64,000 nt of DNA from assembly GCF_001939115.1 (NCBI RefSeq), contig NZ_MQTZ01000051.1:1-64000 (forward strand), read 5' to 3'. The DNA comes from Leptolyngbya sp. 'hensonii'. GTDB lineage: Bacteria > Cyanobacteriota > Cyanobacteriia > GCF-001939115. Numbering within the stretch: position 1 is the stretch's first letter; each line of letters opens with the position of its first letter. Shown one piece after another: positions 49,382 through 59,633 of this stretch. The position numbers and the translations under genes are program-made. Below the pieces are notes generated by a model. It had not been told where the DNA came from. It saw only the letters and a program-made list of their open reading frames with translations, and ran no database searches.

Positions 49382-49921
49382 TTATTCCCGGAAAGGCATA
49401 CCCATCTCTTTCAGTAAAGCGCGCCCTTCTTCATCCGCATCGGCAGTTGTGATAATCGAAATATCAAAACCGCGAATCTGATCAATCCCGTCATAATCTA
49501 TTTCCGGGAAAATTAGCTGCTCTCTGATGCCGAGGGTATAGTTACCGCGACCATCAAAACTCTTAGGACTAATGCCACGAAAATCTCGGATGCGCGGTAA
49601 AGCCAGGTTAATCAATCGTTCCAGGAAAGCGTACATGCGGTCAGAACGTAATGTCACCATTACCCCTACAGGCATTCCCTGACGGATCTTGAAGCCAGCG
49701 ATCGCTTTCTTAGCTCGAGTAACTACTGGCTTTTGACCAGTAATCAAAGCAATTTCATTAATCGATGCTTCCAAGGCCTTAGCATTCTGAGATGCCTCTC
49801 CCAAACCACGGTTTACCGTAACTTTGACAAGTTTTGGCACCTGATGGATGTTTGTATACTTGAATTGCTCCATTAATTTTGGAACAATCTTTTCCTGGTA
49901 AGTTGTCTTCAGTCCTGCCAT
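49382..49921 (-). CDS. rplE: Ribosomal protein uL5
   Basis: The 179-residue 5S rRNA-binding protein has [40 protein letters not shown] and the [20 protein letters not shown] block. Its 76-bp leader after rplX contains two inverted repeats. Confidence 0.97.
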   Translation of the reverse strand: MAGLKTTYQEKIVPKLMEQFKYTNIHQVPKLVKVTVNRGLGEASQNAKALEASINEIALITGQKPVVTRAKKAIAGFKIRQGMPVGVMVTLRSDRMYAFLERLINLALPRIRDFRGISPKSFDGRGNYTLGIREQLIFPEIDYDGIDQIRGFDISIITTADADEEGRALLKEMGMPFRE

Positions 49922-49997
49922 AGTTTTTATCCTCTGAATCCCTGGGCTTTGTCAGGGATGAAATTTGACTCCTCAGATTTGAGTTTTGAATTCAAAC

Positions 49998-50354
49998 CTA
50001 TTTTTTATCGATGACTTCGCCAGTCTTTTTCAACATTCGGACTTTGCGCCCTGTGTCATCAAAGGTGTAGCAAATGCGGCTAGCCACTTTCTGCTTGACA
50101 GAATAAAGCATCACCTTAGAGCTATGGATCGGAGCCTCTTGGGTGACAATCTGGCCTGATTCCCCATCCTGCTGGGGCTTAACATGCTTTGTTCGCATAT
50201 TGACACCCTTAACAATTACCTGGCTCAGCTTGGGAAATGTTCGCAGAATTTCGCCAACCTTGCCCTTGTCCTTACCAGAGATCACCTGAACAGTATCTCC
50301 TGTCTTAACATGTAGCCGGTATTGCACCGCCTTATCCTGAGCCTTAACAGCCAT
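49998..50354 (-). CDS. rplX: Ribosomal protein uL24
   Basis: The 118-residue KOW-domain protein has [20 protein letters not shown] and ends [19 protein letters not shown]. The ATG at 50354 touches the rplN stop by one base (TGATG); a GTG at 50357 is a second possibility. Confidence 0.96.
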   Translation of the reverse strand: MAVKAQDKAVQYRLHVKTGDTVQVISGKDKGKVGEILRTFPKLSQVIVKGVNMRTKHVKPQQDGESGQIVTQEAPIHSSKVMLYSVKQKVASRICYTFDDTGRKVRMLKKTGEVIDKK

Positions 50355-50719
50355 CACAGTACCTCCGGAGCCAGAGAAACAATCTTAGTAAAGTTCTTGT
50401 CTCGCAGTTCCCGAGCAACAGGGCCAAAGACTCTAGTCCCCCTGGGATTACCATCAGCATTAATGATCACAGCAGCATTGTCATCAAAACGAATACTCAT
50501 GCCACTGTCTCGACGTAAGCCTTTGCGAGTTCGCACGACCACTGCTCGAACAACATCGGATTTTTTAACCGCCATGTTAGGAATGGCATCTTTGACAACT
50601 GCAATAATGACATCACCAACACCGGCATAACGACGGTTGCCGCCTAAAACCCGAATACACATCAGCTTTCGAGCGCCACTGTTATCAGCCACATTGAGAT
50701 AGGTTTCCTGCTGAATCAT
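50354..50719 (-). CDS. rplN: Ribosomal protein uL14
   Basis: The 121-residue protein starts [20 protein letters not shown], typical of uL14, and has [20 protein letters not shown] near the end. It lies between rpsQ and rplX. Confidence 0.97.
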   Translation of the reverse strand: MIQQETYLNVADNSGARKLMCIRVLGGNRRYAGVGDVIIAVVKDAIPNMAVKKSDVVRAVVVRTRKGLRRDSGMSIRFDDNAAVIINADGNPRGTRVFGPVARELRDKNFTKIVSLAPEVL

Positions 50720-50729
50720 ATCTACTTCC

Positions 50730-50987
50730 TCACGCTTTAGGATTTTGAGTATTGCTGAGGATATCGGCTACGATCCAGCGCTTCGTGCGGCTAAGAGGTC
50801 GAGTTTCGCGAATTCTCACACGATCTCCAATACGACACTGGTTTTCCTCATCATGAGCTTTATAGCGTTTGGTACGGACCATAATTTTGCCGTACTTGGG
50901 ATGGGGTGAGCGGTTTTCAATCGCGACCACCACCGTCTTATCCATCTTGTTGCTAACAACCAAACCAACACGTTCTTTGACTGCCAT
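50730..50987 (-). CDS. rpsQ: Ribosomal protein uS17
   Basis: The 85-residue OB-fold protein has the signature [20 protein letters not shown] and [19 protein letters not shown]. It lies between rpmC and rplN. Confidence 0.97.
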   Translation of the reverse strand: MAVKERVGLVVSNKMDKTVVVAIENRSPHPKYGKIMVRTKRYKAHDEENQCRIGDRVRIRETRPLSRTKRWIVADILSNTQNPKA

Positions 50988-50994
50988 AGTTCAC

Positions 50995-51228
50995 CTACTC
51001 TTGCTCCGCTCCTGACTGTGCCGTAGAGCTTGCACTCAGGCGCTCCTGCTCAACAGTCATCAATTGTGCTAGCCGATGCCGGGCATGTTTAAACTGATGG
51101 GATTTTTCTAACTGACGAGTTGCTTTCTGCATCCGCAGTTCGAATAACTCGCGCTTCACGACGAGGATCTGCTCCTTCAGGTCGTCATCACTCAATTTTC
51201 GAGCATCTTCAATCTTCGGTAGGGGCAT
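50995..51228 (-). CDS. rpmC: Ribosomal protein uL29
   Basis: From the ATG at 51228 the product has 77 residues, starting [20 protein letters not shown] and containing [20 protein letters not shown]. An upstream start at 51261 lies deeper in rplP and adds a non-conserved basic stretch. It overlaps the end of rplP by 20 nt. Confidence 0.94.
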   Translation of the reverse strand: MPLPKIEDARKLSDDDLKEQILVVKRELFELRMQKATRQLEKSHQFKHARHRLAQLMTVEQERLSASSTAQSGAEQE

Positions 51229-51655
51229 CCTGCACCTCCTGGGTCTGCGATTCACGAACAATAAACTTGGTCTTAATGGGCAGCTTGTATTGTGCTAACC
51301 GCATTGCCTCTCGGGCAGTAGCTTCTGGCACGCCAGCAATTTCAAAAAGTATGCGTCCAGGCTTAACAACGGCAACCCAAAATTCCGGGTTCCCTTTACC
51401 GGAACCCATCCGGGTTTCGGCAGGTCTCATCGTCACTGGCTTATCTGGAAAAATTCTGATCCAGATCTGGCCTCCTCGGCGGATGTAGCGGGTCATCGCA
51501 CGACGGCTCGCTTCAATTTGACGGGCAGTGATCCAGCAAGGCTCCATGGCCTGAAGGGCAAACTCACCAAAACTAATGGTGTTTCCCCTAGTCGCTTGAC
51601 CGCGCATCCGTCCACGCTGCTGCTTACGAAATTTAGTTCTTCTCGGACTTAACAT
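51209..51655 (-). CDS. rplP: Ribosomal protein uL16
   Basis: The 148-residue protein begins [20 protein letters not shown] and has [20 protein letters not shown], near the A-site tRNA contact. It lies between rpsC and rpmC. Confidence 0.97.
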   Translation of the reverse strand: MLSPRRTKFRKQQRGRMRGQATRGNTISFGEFALQAMEPCWITARQIEASRRAMTRYIRRGGQIWIRIFPDKPVTMRPAETRMGSGKGNPEFWVAVVKPGRILFEIAGVPEATAREAMRLAQYKLPIKTKFIVRESQTQEVQDAPTED

Positions 51656-51733
51656 AACTCAGTACCTTGGAAATTCAGGAATCTGCGGTCTGGAACAGGA
51701 ATTGAAATCAAGTGATTTACCATTCCTCGTCCG

Positions 51734-52465
51734 TTATCCTTCATTAGAACGATCTTCAAACTGAGGACGACGACGCTGTTGCCGACGACGCGGCTGAGCT
51801 TCTCTAACAGTTGGGGTCTCTTCCTGCCCAGGCAGAATCTCACCCTTGAAGACCCAAACCTTGATTCCCAGAACACCGTAGACGGTTTGTGCTGTCTTAT
51901 AGGAATAATCAATATCGGCCCGCAGGGTATGGAGGGGTACTCGCCCTTCCCGAGTCCACTCAGTACGGGCAATTTCAGCTCCATTCAGGCGACCACTTAC
52001 CTGCACTTTAATTCCCTGAATACCCGCTCGTTGGGCTCGCTGAATAGCCTGACGAACAACTCGACGGAAAGAAACTCGTCGTTCTAGTTGCTGAGCAATA
52101 TATTCAGCAATGAGAGAGGCATCAGCGTCCACACGGGCGACTTCTACAACATTGATTCGAATTTGACGGTCAGAGCTACCCAGAACATCCTGCAGCCCCA
52201 CTCGCAAACTCTCAATCCCTGCACCGCCACGACCAACAACCACGCCAGGACGAGCAGTACGAACTTCTAGATCAATCTGGTCAGCCTTACGCTCAATTCG
52301 CACTTCAGAGATACCTGCATTACTCAGATTCTTCTGAACGAACTTGCGAATCTTAAAGTCTTCCCTTAAAACCTCAGAATATCGCCTGGGTTCAGCAAAC
52401 CAACGGGAGCGATGTTCTTGCGTTGTCCCCAGCCGAAAACCAACTGGATGAATCTTCTGTCCCAT
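51734..52465 (-). CDS. rpsC: Ribosomal protein uS3
   Basis: The 243-residue protein begins [20 protein letters not shown], has a KH domain with [18 protein letters not shown] and a C-terminal domain with [20 protein letters not shown], part of the mRNA entry channel, plus an Arg-rich tail. The ATG shares a base with the rplV stop (TAATG). Confidence 0.97.
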   Translation of the reverse strand: MGQKIHPVGFRLGTTQEHRSRWFAEPRRYSEVLREDFKIRKFVQKNLSNAGISEVRIERKADQIDLEVRTARPGVVVGRGGAGIESLRVGLQDVLGSSDRQIRINVVEVARVDADASLIAEYIAQQLERRVSFRRVVRQAIQRAQRAGIQGIKVQVSGRLNGAEIARTEWTREGRVPLHTLRADIDYSYKTAQTVYGVLGIKVWVFKGEILPGQEETPTVREAQPRRRQQRRRPQFEDRSNEG

Positions 52466-52824
52466 TACTCTTCCTCGTTCTGACTAACAGCCACGGTGAT
52501 ATGGCAAGTTGGCTTGCGAATTTGATAAGCCCGCCCCTGAGCCCTTGGCCTAAATCGTTTCAAACTAGGCCCCTGATCAGCATAGGCTGTCGTCACAGTT
52601 AACCTGGTTGGATCGAGGCCAACATTATGTTCAGCATTGGCTACCGCCGATCGCAGAACTTTCAGCACGGGTTCACAGGCCCGATACGGCATAAACTCCA
52701 GGATAATCAGGGCCTCCCGATAGGAACGCCCTCGAATCTGATCCAGTACCCGCCGTACCTTATGGGGGGACATGCGAATATATCGGGCAACTGCTTTTAC
52801 TTCTTCTGAACTACTAACAGCCAT
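52465..52824 (-). CDS. rplV: Ribosomal protein uL22
   Basis: The 119-residue protein has [20 protein letters not shown] and the exit-tunnel hairpin region [20 protein letters not shown]. The ATG at 52824 gives the family start; a frame opening at 52872 would add 16 unlikely residues. Confidence 0.95.
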   Translation of the reverse strand: MAVSSSEEVKAVARYIRMSPHKVRRVLDQIRGRSYREALIILEFMPYRACEPVLKVLRSAVANAEHNVGLDPTRLTVTTAYADQGPSLKRFRPRAQGRAYQIRKPTCHITVAVSQNEEE

Positions 52825-52885
52825 CTGTTTCTCCTTACATCTGGCGATCAGCGAATGCCTATTCGCGACCAAACCTTAAACCACT

Positions 52886-53164
52886 TTATCGACGGGCCTT
52901 TTTATCACTTTTGGCATGCCCCTTGAATGTACGAGTGGGTGCAAATTCACCCAACTTGTGCCCCACCATTTGCTCGGTAACATAAACAGGCATATGCTGA
53001 CGTCCGTTATGGACAGCAATCGTATGCCCAATCATTTGAGGCAGAATAGTGGAAGCACGAGACCAGGTTTTAATCACCTGCTTTTCACCTTTTGCATTCA
53101 GCCGTTCCACCTTAGTCAATAGGTGATCAGCAACGAATGGACCTTTTTTTAGGGAACGGGACAT
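52886..53164 (-). CDS. rpsS: Ribosomal protein uS19
   Basis: The 92-residue protein begins [20 protein letters not shown] and contains [20 protein letters not shown] and [13 protein letters not shown], all diagnostic. It lies between rplB and rplV. Confidence 0.97.
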   Translation of the reverse strand: MSRSLKKGPFVADHLLTKVERLNAKGEKQVIKTWSRASTILPQMIGHTIAVHNGRQHMPVYVTEQMVGHKLGEFAPTRTFKGHAKSDKKARR

Positions 53165-53186
53165 AGTTCATCCTCTCCAATCAGCT

Positions 53187-54050
53187 CTAAGATTCACGAC
53201 CACCACGACCCCGCTTCGAGGTCTTCCGCCGCCGCCTCACGATCATGGCGTTACTCTGCTTTTTCTTCTTACGAGTTTTATATCCTAGTGCTGGCTTACC
53301 CCAAGGGGTAACAGGGCCGGGCCTACCGATAGGAGCACACCCTTCACCACCACCATGGGGGTGATCAACCGGGTTCATCACACTGCCACGCACCTCTGGA
53401 CGGCGACCAAGATGGCGCTTTCGCCCAGCCTTACCCAAACTAATGTTACGAGATTCTAAATTACCAACCTGGCCGATCGTGGCATAACATTCGCGCCGGA
53501 TTAACCGAACCTCAGTAGAGGGCAGTTTGAGGGTGACAAAATTACCTTCTTTAGCAACGACTTGGGCGGTTGTACCAGCAGCTCGGACGATCTGTCCGCC
53601 TCGACCTGGAAACAGCTCGACGTTGTGAACGTTGGTACCCAGGGGAATATTACCCAGGGGCAGCGCATTCCCGACCTCAATCGGCGCATCTGGACCTGAA
53701 AGTATCGTAGTCCCGATCTTCAGCCCAGCGGGATAAAGAATGTAGCGCTTCTCTCCATCCTGGTAATAAAGCAGGGCTATCCAAGCGTTGCGGTTAGGAT
53801 CATATTCAATAGATGCCACTTTAGCTGGAATACTATGCTTGTTGCGGCGGAAGTCAACAATGCGATACAGCCGCTTATGACCACCACCCCGGTGGCGACA
53901 AGTCACAACGCCACGATTATTTCGGCCTTTAGGACGATGGACAGATTTAGTGAGAGATTTTTCTGGCTCATCACGAGTCAACTCAGCAAAGTCAGGGACG
54001 TTGCGCTGACGAGTACCAGGGGTATAAGGTCGATAAGAACGGATGCCCAT
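53187..54050 (-). CDS. rplB: Ribosomal protein uL2
   Basis: The 287-residue protein has [20 protein letters not shown] and the highly conserved [16 protein letters not shown] segment near the peptidyl-transferase centre, with His in the DHPHGG loop. It lies between rplW and rpsS. Confidence 0.98.
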   Translation of the reverse strand: MGIRSYRPYTPGTRQRNVPDFAELTRDEPEKSLTKSVHRPKGRNNRGVVTCRHRGGGHKRLYRIVDFRRNKHSIPAKVASIEYDPNRNAWIALLYYQDGEKRYILYPAGLKIGTTILSGPDAPIEVGNALPLGNIPLGTNVHNVELFPGRGGQIVRAAGTTAQVVAKEGNFVTLKLPSTEVRLIRRECYATIGQVGNLESRNISLGKAGRKRHLGRRPEVRGSVMNPVDHPHGGGEGCAPIGRPGPVTPWGKPALGYKTRKKKKQSNAMIVRRRRKTSKRGRGGRES

Positions 54051-54082
54051 AGGATTGAGTTCTAAAGCGATGGGACAGAGGA

Positions 54083-54391
54083 CTAAACTTCAGGGAACAG
54101 GGTAATAGAATCTCCAGCAGCCAGAGTTACAACTGCCCGTTTGTATTGAGGTCGATAACCCAGGAACTTGCCAACACGCCGCTGTTTGCGCGGTAAATTA
54201 ACCGTATTAACACCTGTCACTTTGACATTAAAAAGTTCTTCGATCGCAGCCTTAATCTGAGGCTTAGTGGCCTGAGGAACCACTTCAAAGGTGTACTTGT
54301 TATCCTCTAGCAAACGGGTTGCCTTTTCAGTGACGATCGGACGCCGAATCAAATCTGCCAGGGAGCGAGGGGAACTAACCTTAGTCACCAT
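54083..54391 (-). CDS. rplW: Ribosomal protein uL23
   Basis: The 102-residue protein has [20 protein letters not shown] and [20 protein letters not shown]; it forms the docking site for trigger factor and SRP at the tunnel exit. It overlaps the end of rplD by 11 nt. Confidence 0.96.
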   Translation of the reverse strand: MVTKVSSPRSLADLIRRPIVTEKATRLLEDNKYTFEVVPQATKPQIKAAIEELFNVKVTGVNTVNLPRKQRRVGKFLGYRPQYKRAVVTLAAGDSITLFPEV

Positions 54392-55013
54392 AAACCTCCT
54401 GAATTTTTTCGAGAGCCGCAGCAGTAGTCACAATTCGATCAGCAACCAGTAAATCAAAAATATTAAGATTGGTAGCCGAGATTAACTTCAAGTTACCGAT
54501 GTTCCTGGCAGACAGGTAGATATTTTCAGCCCGCTCAGGCAGAATCAATAACACTTTGGCCTCCTGCGGAACCCCCCAACGAGCGATCGCTGCAGCCAGT
54601 TCCTTGGTCTTAGGCTGGGGGAGCTGATCGGCAAAGTCCTGGACAACAATCAGGTCTTCTATGCGACTCTGAAAAGCCGTCCTGAGAGCCAAACGCCGCT
54701 CTTTCCGGTTCATCTTCACCGAGTAATCCCGTGGTTTGGGACCAAAAATAACACCCCCACCTCGCCACAACGGAGAACGATTAGAACCCGCACGAGCTCG
54801 GCCTGTTCCTTTTTGTCGCCAGGGCTTACGCCCCCCCCCTCTGACTTCTGACCTGGTTTTAGTACTAGCCGTTCCTTGGCGGGCATTTGCCAATTGGCGC
54901 ACCAGTGCCCGATGTACGACATGGGAAGCTGAAGATTCCTTAGCAACCCTCAACTCCAAAGAAGCGTTACCAACTTCTTCTCCTTGCCAGTCTCGAACTA
55001 CACAATCAACCAT
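54381..55013 (-). CDS. rplD: Ribosomal protein uL4
   Basis: The 210-residue protein has [20 protein letters not shown] and [20 protein letters not shown], the tunnel-loop region of uL4. The GGG of RGGGRKPW is encoded by nine consecutive Gs (C-run at 54831-54839 on the plus strand). I chose the ATG at 55013 ([11 protein letters not shown]); an upstream ATG at 55043 adds ten residues. Confidence 0.95.
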   Translation of the reverse strand: MVDCVVRDWQGEEVGNASLELRVAKESSASHVVHRALVRQLANARQGTASTKTRSEVRGGGRKPWRQKGTGRARAGSNRSPLWRGGGVIFGPKPRDYSVKMNRKERRLALRTAFQSRIEDLIVVQDFADQLPQPKTKELAAAIARWGVPQEAKVLLILPERAENIYLSARNIGNLKLISATNLNIFDLLVADRIVTTAAALEKIQEVYGD

Positions 55014-55064
55014 CTCTTTCCCTCTCTGCGAAGTCCTGAACATTGCATCTCATGTCAGTCCTCG

Positions 55065-55712
55065 TTACTTTTGCTTCACCCGACCGACTGTTTTGGCAGG
55101 CATGACATTAACCAGTGCACCTGGCTTTCCAGGAATGGCTCCTTTAATTAACAGCAGATTACGTTCCGGATCCACTCGAACAATAGTCAGCTTGCGAACC
55201 GTAACCTGGCTGCCACCCAAACGACCAGCCATGCGCTTACCAGGATAGACACGGCCAGGTGTCGTACCTGCACCCGTCGAACCAGGAAGACGATGGTTCT
55301 TAGAACCATGGGCCATAGGTCCACGACCAAAGTTATGTCGTCTTTGATAACCAGCAAATCCTCGACCAATGCTTGTACCCACAACGTCAACTGTTTGGCC
55401 TTGAGCAAAGGTATCAACTTTAATTTGCTGACCTAACTCAAAGCTGCCCACGTCATCCAGGCGGTATTCATGCAAATGACGGATCGGGGAAGCTCCTGAC
55501 TTGGCCAGATGGCCCAGCTTAGGCTTGTTCAAAGCCTTTTCCGTTACTTCGCCATAACCCACCTGAACAGCAGAATAGCCATCCGTCTGGGAAGTTTTAA
55601 TTTGAGTTACTGTACATGGACCCGCCTGAATGACGGTCACAGGGATTGCCTTTCCAGCCTGGTCAAAGAGCTGGGTCATGCCAAGCTTAGTGCCGAGAAT
55701 ACCCAAAGCCAC
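55065..55712 (-). CDS. rplC: Ribosomal protein uL3
   Basis: The 215-residue protein starts at GTG and reads [20 protein letters not shown], the standard uL3 N-terminus, with [20 protein letters not shown] in the loop reaching the peptidyl-transferase centre. It is the first gene of the cluster; rpsJ is not upstream, in line with cyanobacterial S10 operons. Confidence 0.96.
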   Translation of the reverse strand: MALGILGTKLGMTQLFDQAGKAIPVTVIQAGPCTVTQIKTSQTDGYSAVQVGYGEVTEKALNKPKLGHLAKSGASPIRHLHEYRLDDVGSFELGQQIKVDTFAQGQTVDVVGTSIGRGFAGYQRRHNFGRGPMAHGSKNHRLPGSTGAGTTPGRVYPGKRMAGRLGGSQVTVRKLTIVRVDPERNLLLIKGAIPGKPGALVNVMPAKTVGRVKQK

Positions 55713-56290
55713 AGCGATCGGTCTCCTTCTGATACAAACGCAACCGAAGCAAAGGGGTCATCTGCACAACCTCAGCGCACCCCTACTCCAGCTTTTTACC
55801 TAACAAATGGATCCACAAGAATCCAAACCCGGAAACCCAATTGGGTTAAGCCTCTAAACTGCTCTCGACCAAAGACTGCTCCCCCGAGGAGAGCGCAATT
55901 CTGGGCGAAACAAGAATACAGAGCAGAAATTACAAACTGTATATTTGGCCAGGACTTAAGTAGAAAACCACCCAGTATCCCTTACAGCCAGTTTCTCAAC
56001 GGCCAGACATCCCAATTGGCTACCGAAAACAGCGACCAAGTTGAGCTTTTATCCTAACCTGAGCCAACAGCTGGCAAGACATTAAGCTTACCTACTTTGT
56101 GCCACCTCAGAGCCCAGAATCATAGCAGACCTAGTTAAGGATATCAACCCTACGAGAGCTGCTACCTTTAAAGGAGTGATATTTTTGAGGCCTGAAATTT
56201 TTGGCGACAATTAAGTACTATAGACAATCGGAAAGCATTTGTCTACTAATTTTTCAAAATTAGATCGCATGGTATAAGGAAGGACAAATT
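55713..56290. other. Divergent region upstream of the ribosomal operon
   Basis: About 578 bp between rplC and the FAD oxidoreductase gene. It should contain the main promoter of the ribosomal operon and a leader. A 14-bp palindrome AACCCAATTGGGTT lies at 55834-55847, about 120 bp upstream of rplC. AAGGAAGGA at 56276-56284 is the ribosome-binding site of the rightward gene. No gene or known riboswitch is seen. Confidence 0.5.
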
Positions 56291-58348
56291 TTGCAAAACA
56301 GATTGGTTTCAGGAATTACCCTTCTGGCAATCCTGGTGGGCATGAGTGGGATTCAGACAGAATCCATTCTGGCAGAACCATTAGGCCCCCAGGTACTGTC
56401 TCTTCCAAGTCCGGCCAAGATTGTTGAGTGTGAAATTTTGATCGCAGGTGGAGGACTTTCAGGAACAGCCGCCGCTTATGAAGCGCTCCTGGCTGGTCGG
56501 ACTGTTTGTTTGACAGAAATCACGGATTGGATCGGGGGGCAAATCTCATCCCAGGGCACTTCTGCCCTAGATGAAGCCAAACGACAGCGATCGCTCCTGT
56601 ATTTTCCTCAAGGCTATAACGAACTGCGTACTCGCATTGAAGCCAAATATGGCAAGCTCAATCCCGGTAGTTGCTGGGTGAGTGTCTCCTGTTTCATCCC
56701 CATGGATGCTCAGGCCCTTCTGTGGCAACAACTGGAAGCCGCCGCACGACAGGGGGGTGGACGCTTACAATGGTTCCCTTCGACTGTCATCAAGGAACTC
56801 AGTTTGCGGGCTGATGGCAGGATGATTAAAAGCGCGATCGCCATTCAACACAACCCTGCTCCCGGCGCTCCTCCCCTCAATACCTACCCTCTTTCCCAGG
56901 TCATAGAGGATATCTATCGCTCTGAGAATTCGTCCCGTTTCACCAAGCAAATCATTCGCTTCATTCCGCAAAAAGGGCGGAAGAAAAGAACAGCCGATTG
57001 GTATGTGATCGAAGCCACCGAAACTGGTGAAATCATTGCCCTGGCTGATGTTCCCTATCGCTTGGGATTAGACCCCCGCTCCTATCGAAATCCTTCTTCT
57101 CCAGTTACAACCCGCGACCCTTACTGCACTCAGGGTTTCACCTACACTTTTGCTATGGAGCAAACAGAACAGCCCCAACTTCAGAAAAAGCCTATTCACT
57201 ATTCTCAATATGCACCCTACTATGGCTCTGACCCTAACCCCAACGTTGGCAATTTTGATGCTATTTTCACGTATCGGAGAATCTGGAGCCCTCAGGCAGA
57301 AACCAGACCCAGAGGCACGGCCTTCAACCTGCCCCTACCTGCCCCAGGAGACATTTCTATGCAGAACTGGGTTTGGGGCAATGATTATCGTCCTGGCACT
57401 GAAAAAGACAACCTAATCTACACCCGCGAACAACTGCACCAAACCGGCCAACTCTCTCCCGGTCGCTGGCTGGGTGGTCTCCGCGTCAACACCCTACACA
57501 ACGGGGAACAATTGGCTCTGGGCTACTATTACTGGCTTGTAGCAGGAACAACAGACTCTCAACGTCAGGAGTTTGGGAGCAAACAACCCCATCCCAACCA
57601 TCGCCTTCTAAAAGGTCTGGAATCACCGATGGGAACGCTGCATGGATTATCAAAATATCCTTATATTCGAGAATCCCGCCGGATCATTGGGCGCCCCTTC
57701 TACGGTTATGACAATGGCTTCTCCATTGATGAAATTGACATCTCCCGGCGAGATTACAGAGACAATTACTACCGTCAAACCTTGTCTGACAAGGTATACC
57801 GAGATCTGTGGATAGCCCTAGCAGGTCTGGAAGCAGTTTCTGTCATCGAAGGTCAAACGTCACCCGATCAGGTTTCCCAACGCACTCGATCGACCATCTA
57901 TCCAGACTCAGTTGGCATCTCCCAGTATGCGATCGACTTCCATCCCTGCATGACAAAATCTCCTCCAGAGGCACCCGGTAACAGGGAGCGGGAAGGGGTA
58001 CGCCAGGGCCATGGCCCTGCCTATCCTGCCCAGATCCCCCTGCGAGCAATGATTCCTCAAAAAATTGATAACCTGCTGGTTACAGGTAAAAGTATTGCAG
58101 CCAGTAATATTGCAGCAGCTGCCTACCGGGTCCATTCTTTTGAATGGTCTTCTGGTTCTGCTGCTGGAACAACTGTTGCTTTTGCCATGGAAGAAGACGT
58201 TTTACCTTACCAACTGGTAGACAACCTGCCAGGACGGGAGCCCCTGCTGGAAAAGTTGCGTCAACGCCTAGAACGCAATGGAAATCCCACCGCCTTTCCG
58301 GATACTTCAATCTTTAATTTGAATTGGGAAGATTGGAACATCTGGTAG
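56291..58348 (+). CDS. Secreted FAD-dependent oxidoreductase
   Basis: The 685-residue protein has a hydrophobic signal-like N-terminus (about residues 1-28, ending ILAEP) and then the dinucleotide-binding motif ILIAGGGLSGTAAAYEALLAG and GRTVCLTEITDWIGGQISSQG, as in the FAD_oxidored family. The C-terminal part contains IDNLLVTGKSIAASNIAAAA and SGSAAGTTVAFAMEED, the second FAD contact. Substrate unknown. The start is TTG, backed by a strong AAGGAAGGA six nt upstream. There is no twin-arginine motif, so a cofactor-loaded export route is not evident. Confidence 0.87.
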   Translation: MQNRLVSGITLLAILVGMSGIQTESILAEPLGPQVLSLPSPAKIVECEILIAGGGLSGTAAAYEALLAGRTVCLTEITDWIGGQISSQGTSALDEAKRQRSLLYFPQGYNELRTRIEAKYGKLNPGSCWVSVSCFIPMDAQALLWQQLEAAARQGGGRLQWFPSTVIKELSLRADGRMIKSAIAIQHNPAPGAPPLNTYPLSQVIEDIYRSENSSRFTKQIIRFIPQKGRKKRTADWYVIEATETGEIIALADVPYRLGLDPRSYRNPSSPVTTRDPYCTQGFTYTFAMEQTEQPQLQKKPIHYSQYAPYYGSDPNPNVGNFDAIFTYRRIWSPQAETRPRGTAFNLPLPAPGDISMQNWVWGNDYRPGTEKDNLIYTREQLHQTGQLSPGRWLGGLRVNTLHNGEQLALGYYYWLVAGTTDSQRQEFGSKQPHPNHRLLKGLESPMGTLHGLSKYPYIRESRRIIGRPFYGYDNGFSIDEIDISRRDYRDNYYRQTLSDKVYRDLWIALAGLEAVSVIEGQTSPDQVSQRTRSTIYPDSVGISQYAIDFHPCMTKSPPEAPGNREREGVRQGHGPAYPAQIPLRAMIPQKIDNLLVTGKSIAASNIAAAAYRVHSFEWSSGSAAGTTVAFAMEEDVLPYQLVDNLPGREPLLEKLRQRLERNGNPTAFPDTSIFNLNWEDWNIW

Positions 58349-58519
58349 TTCTCACCTATCAGGGAGTCATCGAGAGCCCTCCGGCTAAGCACCTCCCATG
58401 AGAGGGTTATCCCCCCTTGGGGGTCCACCCCTGTTGCATTTTAGGCTCAAACCTCTATAAATAGTCGTCATAGGTTTCAATGACTACCACTTTCCTACTG
58501 AAAGCATTGCAGGCTACCT

Positions 58520-59542
58520 ATGCTTAAAATCGGACGTCTTGTTTCAGTTGTGCTCGGAACCCTATTTCCTCTGGGAGTCATGGTCACACCCATTTTGAGT
58601 GATATCGCCGTGGCTCAGTCAGCCCGATCGGCCATGCTGACAACCCGTTCGCCCAATAGTCGCATTAAGGTTCGTTCTGCTCCTACAGTAGAAGCCCAGC
58701 TTGTCTCTTACGGATGGACTGGCGATGCTGTCAAAGTCCTGGGAGAGGCTCAAGGTCAAGATGGCTATATCTGGTACTATGTGAGATTTGACACCTCAGG
58801 GATTGAAGGATGGATTCGGGGAGACCTTGTTAGCATTGCAGTTTCTGGCTCCCCACTCACGACCTCAAGTTCCAACTTCTCCCAGTCCCCTGCTTCCTTC
58901 ACCTCAAATCCAGCTCCCAAAGCTGTCTCTACCTATCAGTCTGAAGTCATCAATTACTTCCTGGAAATTGCGATGGGAAGCGAATACGGAGAATCCACTT
59001 CTGTAATTCGAAAGTGGAGTGGTCCAATCAGAATCAAAATCTATGGTTCCCCAACCCTGGAAGATCGGCGCACCCTGGAGACCGTCATTCGTGAGGTTAA
59101 CAACCTAATCAGCGGAGTTTACCTGGAACTTACGGACAGTAACGCCAATGTTCAAATTTACTTTGTGCCTGAGTCCCAGTTTCGCCGTTACGAGCCTAAC
59201 TACCAACCTGTTAACTATGGCTTTTTCTGGACCAGCATTCAGGGAAATGTGATTCAGAAAGCCAGGATTATGATTACAACCACGGGTGTGACCCAAAAAG
59301 AGCGGTCTCACTTAATCCGTGAAGAGCTCACCCAGGCTCTGGGATTAATGAAAGATTCCTACCGCTATAGAGATAGTATTTTCTACCAGGGGTGGACCGA
59401 TCCCACAGAGTATAGTGCGATCGATAGAACACTCATTCAAATGCTGTATCACCCTGAAATTCGTCCAGGTCTGAACAAAGCGCAGGTCTTGAAAACTCTG
59501 ATGGAACTGAATCAAACTGCTTCTAAAAATAATCCCCTTTGA
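58520..59542 (+). CDS. Secreted SH3b and DUF2927-like protein
   Basis: The 340-residue protein has a signal peptide (about residues 1-34, ending AVAQS), a bacterial SH3 domain (residues 40-110, with SRIKVRSAPTVEAQLVSYGW) that may bind peptidoglycan, a Ser/Pro-rich linker and a C-terminal domain from about 145. The latter shows the DUF2927 pattern RSHLIREELTQALGLMKDSY and DSIFYQGWTDPTEYSAIDRT, related to metzincin-like peptidase folds but without an HExxH motif here. It follows the FAD oxidoreductase gene by 171 bp on the same strand. Confidence 0.82.
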   Translation: MLKIGRLVSVVLGTLFPLGVMVTPILSDIAVAQSARSAMLTTRSPNSRIKVRSAPTVEAQLVSYGWTGDAVKVLGEAQGQDGYIWYYVRFDTSGIEGWIRGDLVSIAVSGSPLTTSSSNFSQSPASFTSNPAPKAVSTYQSEVINYFLEIAMGSEYGESTSVIRKWSGPIRIKIYGSPTLEDRRTLETVIREVNNLISGVYLELTDSNANVQIYFVPESQFRRYEPNYQPVNYGFFWTSIQGNVIQKARIMITTTGVTQKERSHLIREELTQALGLMKDSYRYRDSIFYQGWTDPTEYSAIDRTLIQMLYHPEIRPGLNKAQVLKTLMELNQTASKNNPL

Positions 59543-59563
59543 AGGGAAAATTTCATAAACATA

Positions 59564-59592
59564 GCGCAGGCTTCCCGATGGAAGACCTGCGC
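59564..59592. terminator. Hairpin between convergent SH3-protein genes
   Basis: GCGCAGGCTTCC and GGAAGACCTGCGC pair into a 12-bp stem with a one-base bulge, in the 91-bp gap between the two convergent genes. No clear T-run follows on either strand, so this is a probable, not certain, bidirectional terminator. Confidence 0.55.
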
Positions 59593-59633
59593 CTGAAACC
59601 GAAACTAGAATTCACCCGTAAAGACAGGACAAA

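Noticed and set aside
58411..58423. CCCCCC-TT-GGGGG hairpin downstream of the FAD oxidoreductase gene
   Set aside because: The stem is only 5-6 bp and no T-run follows, so I do not call a terminator.
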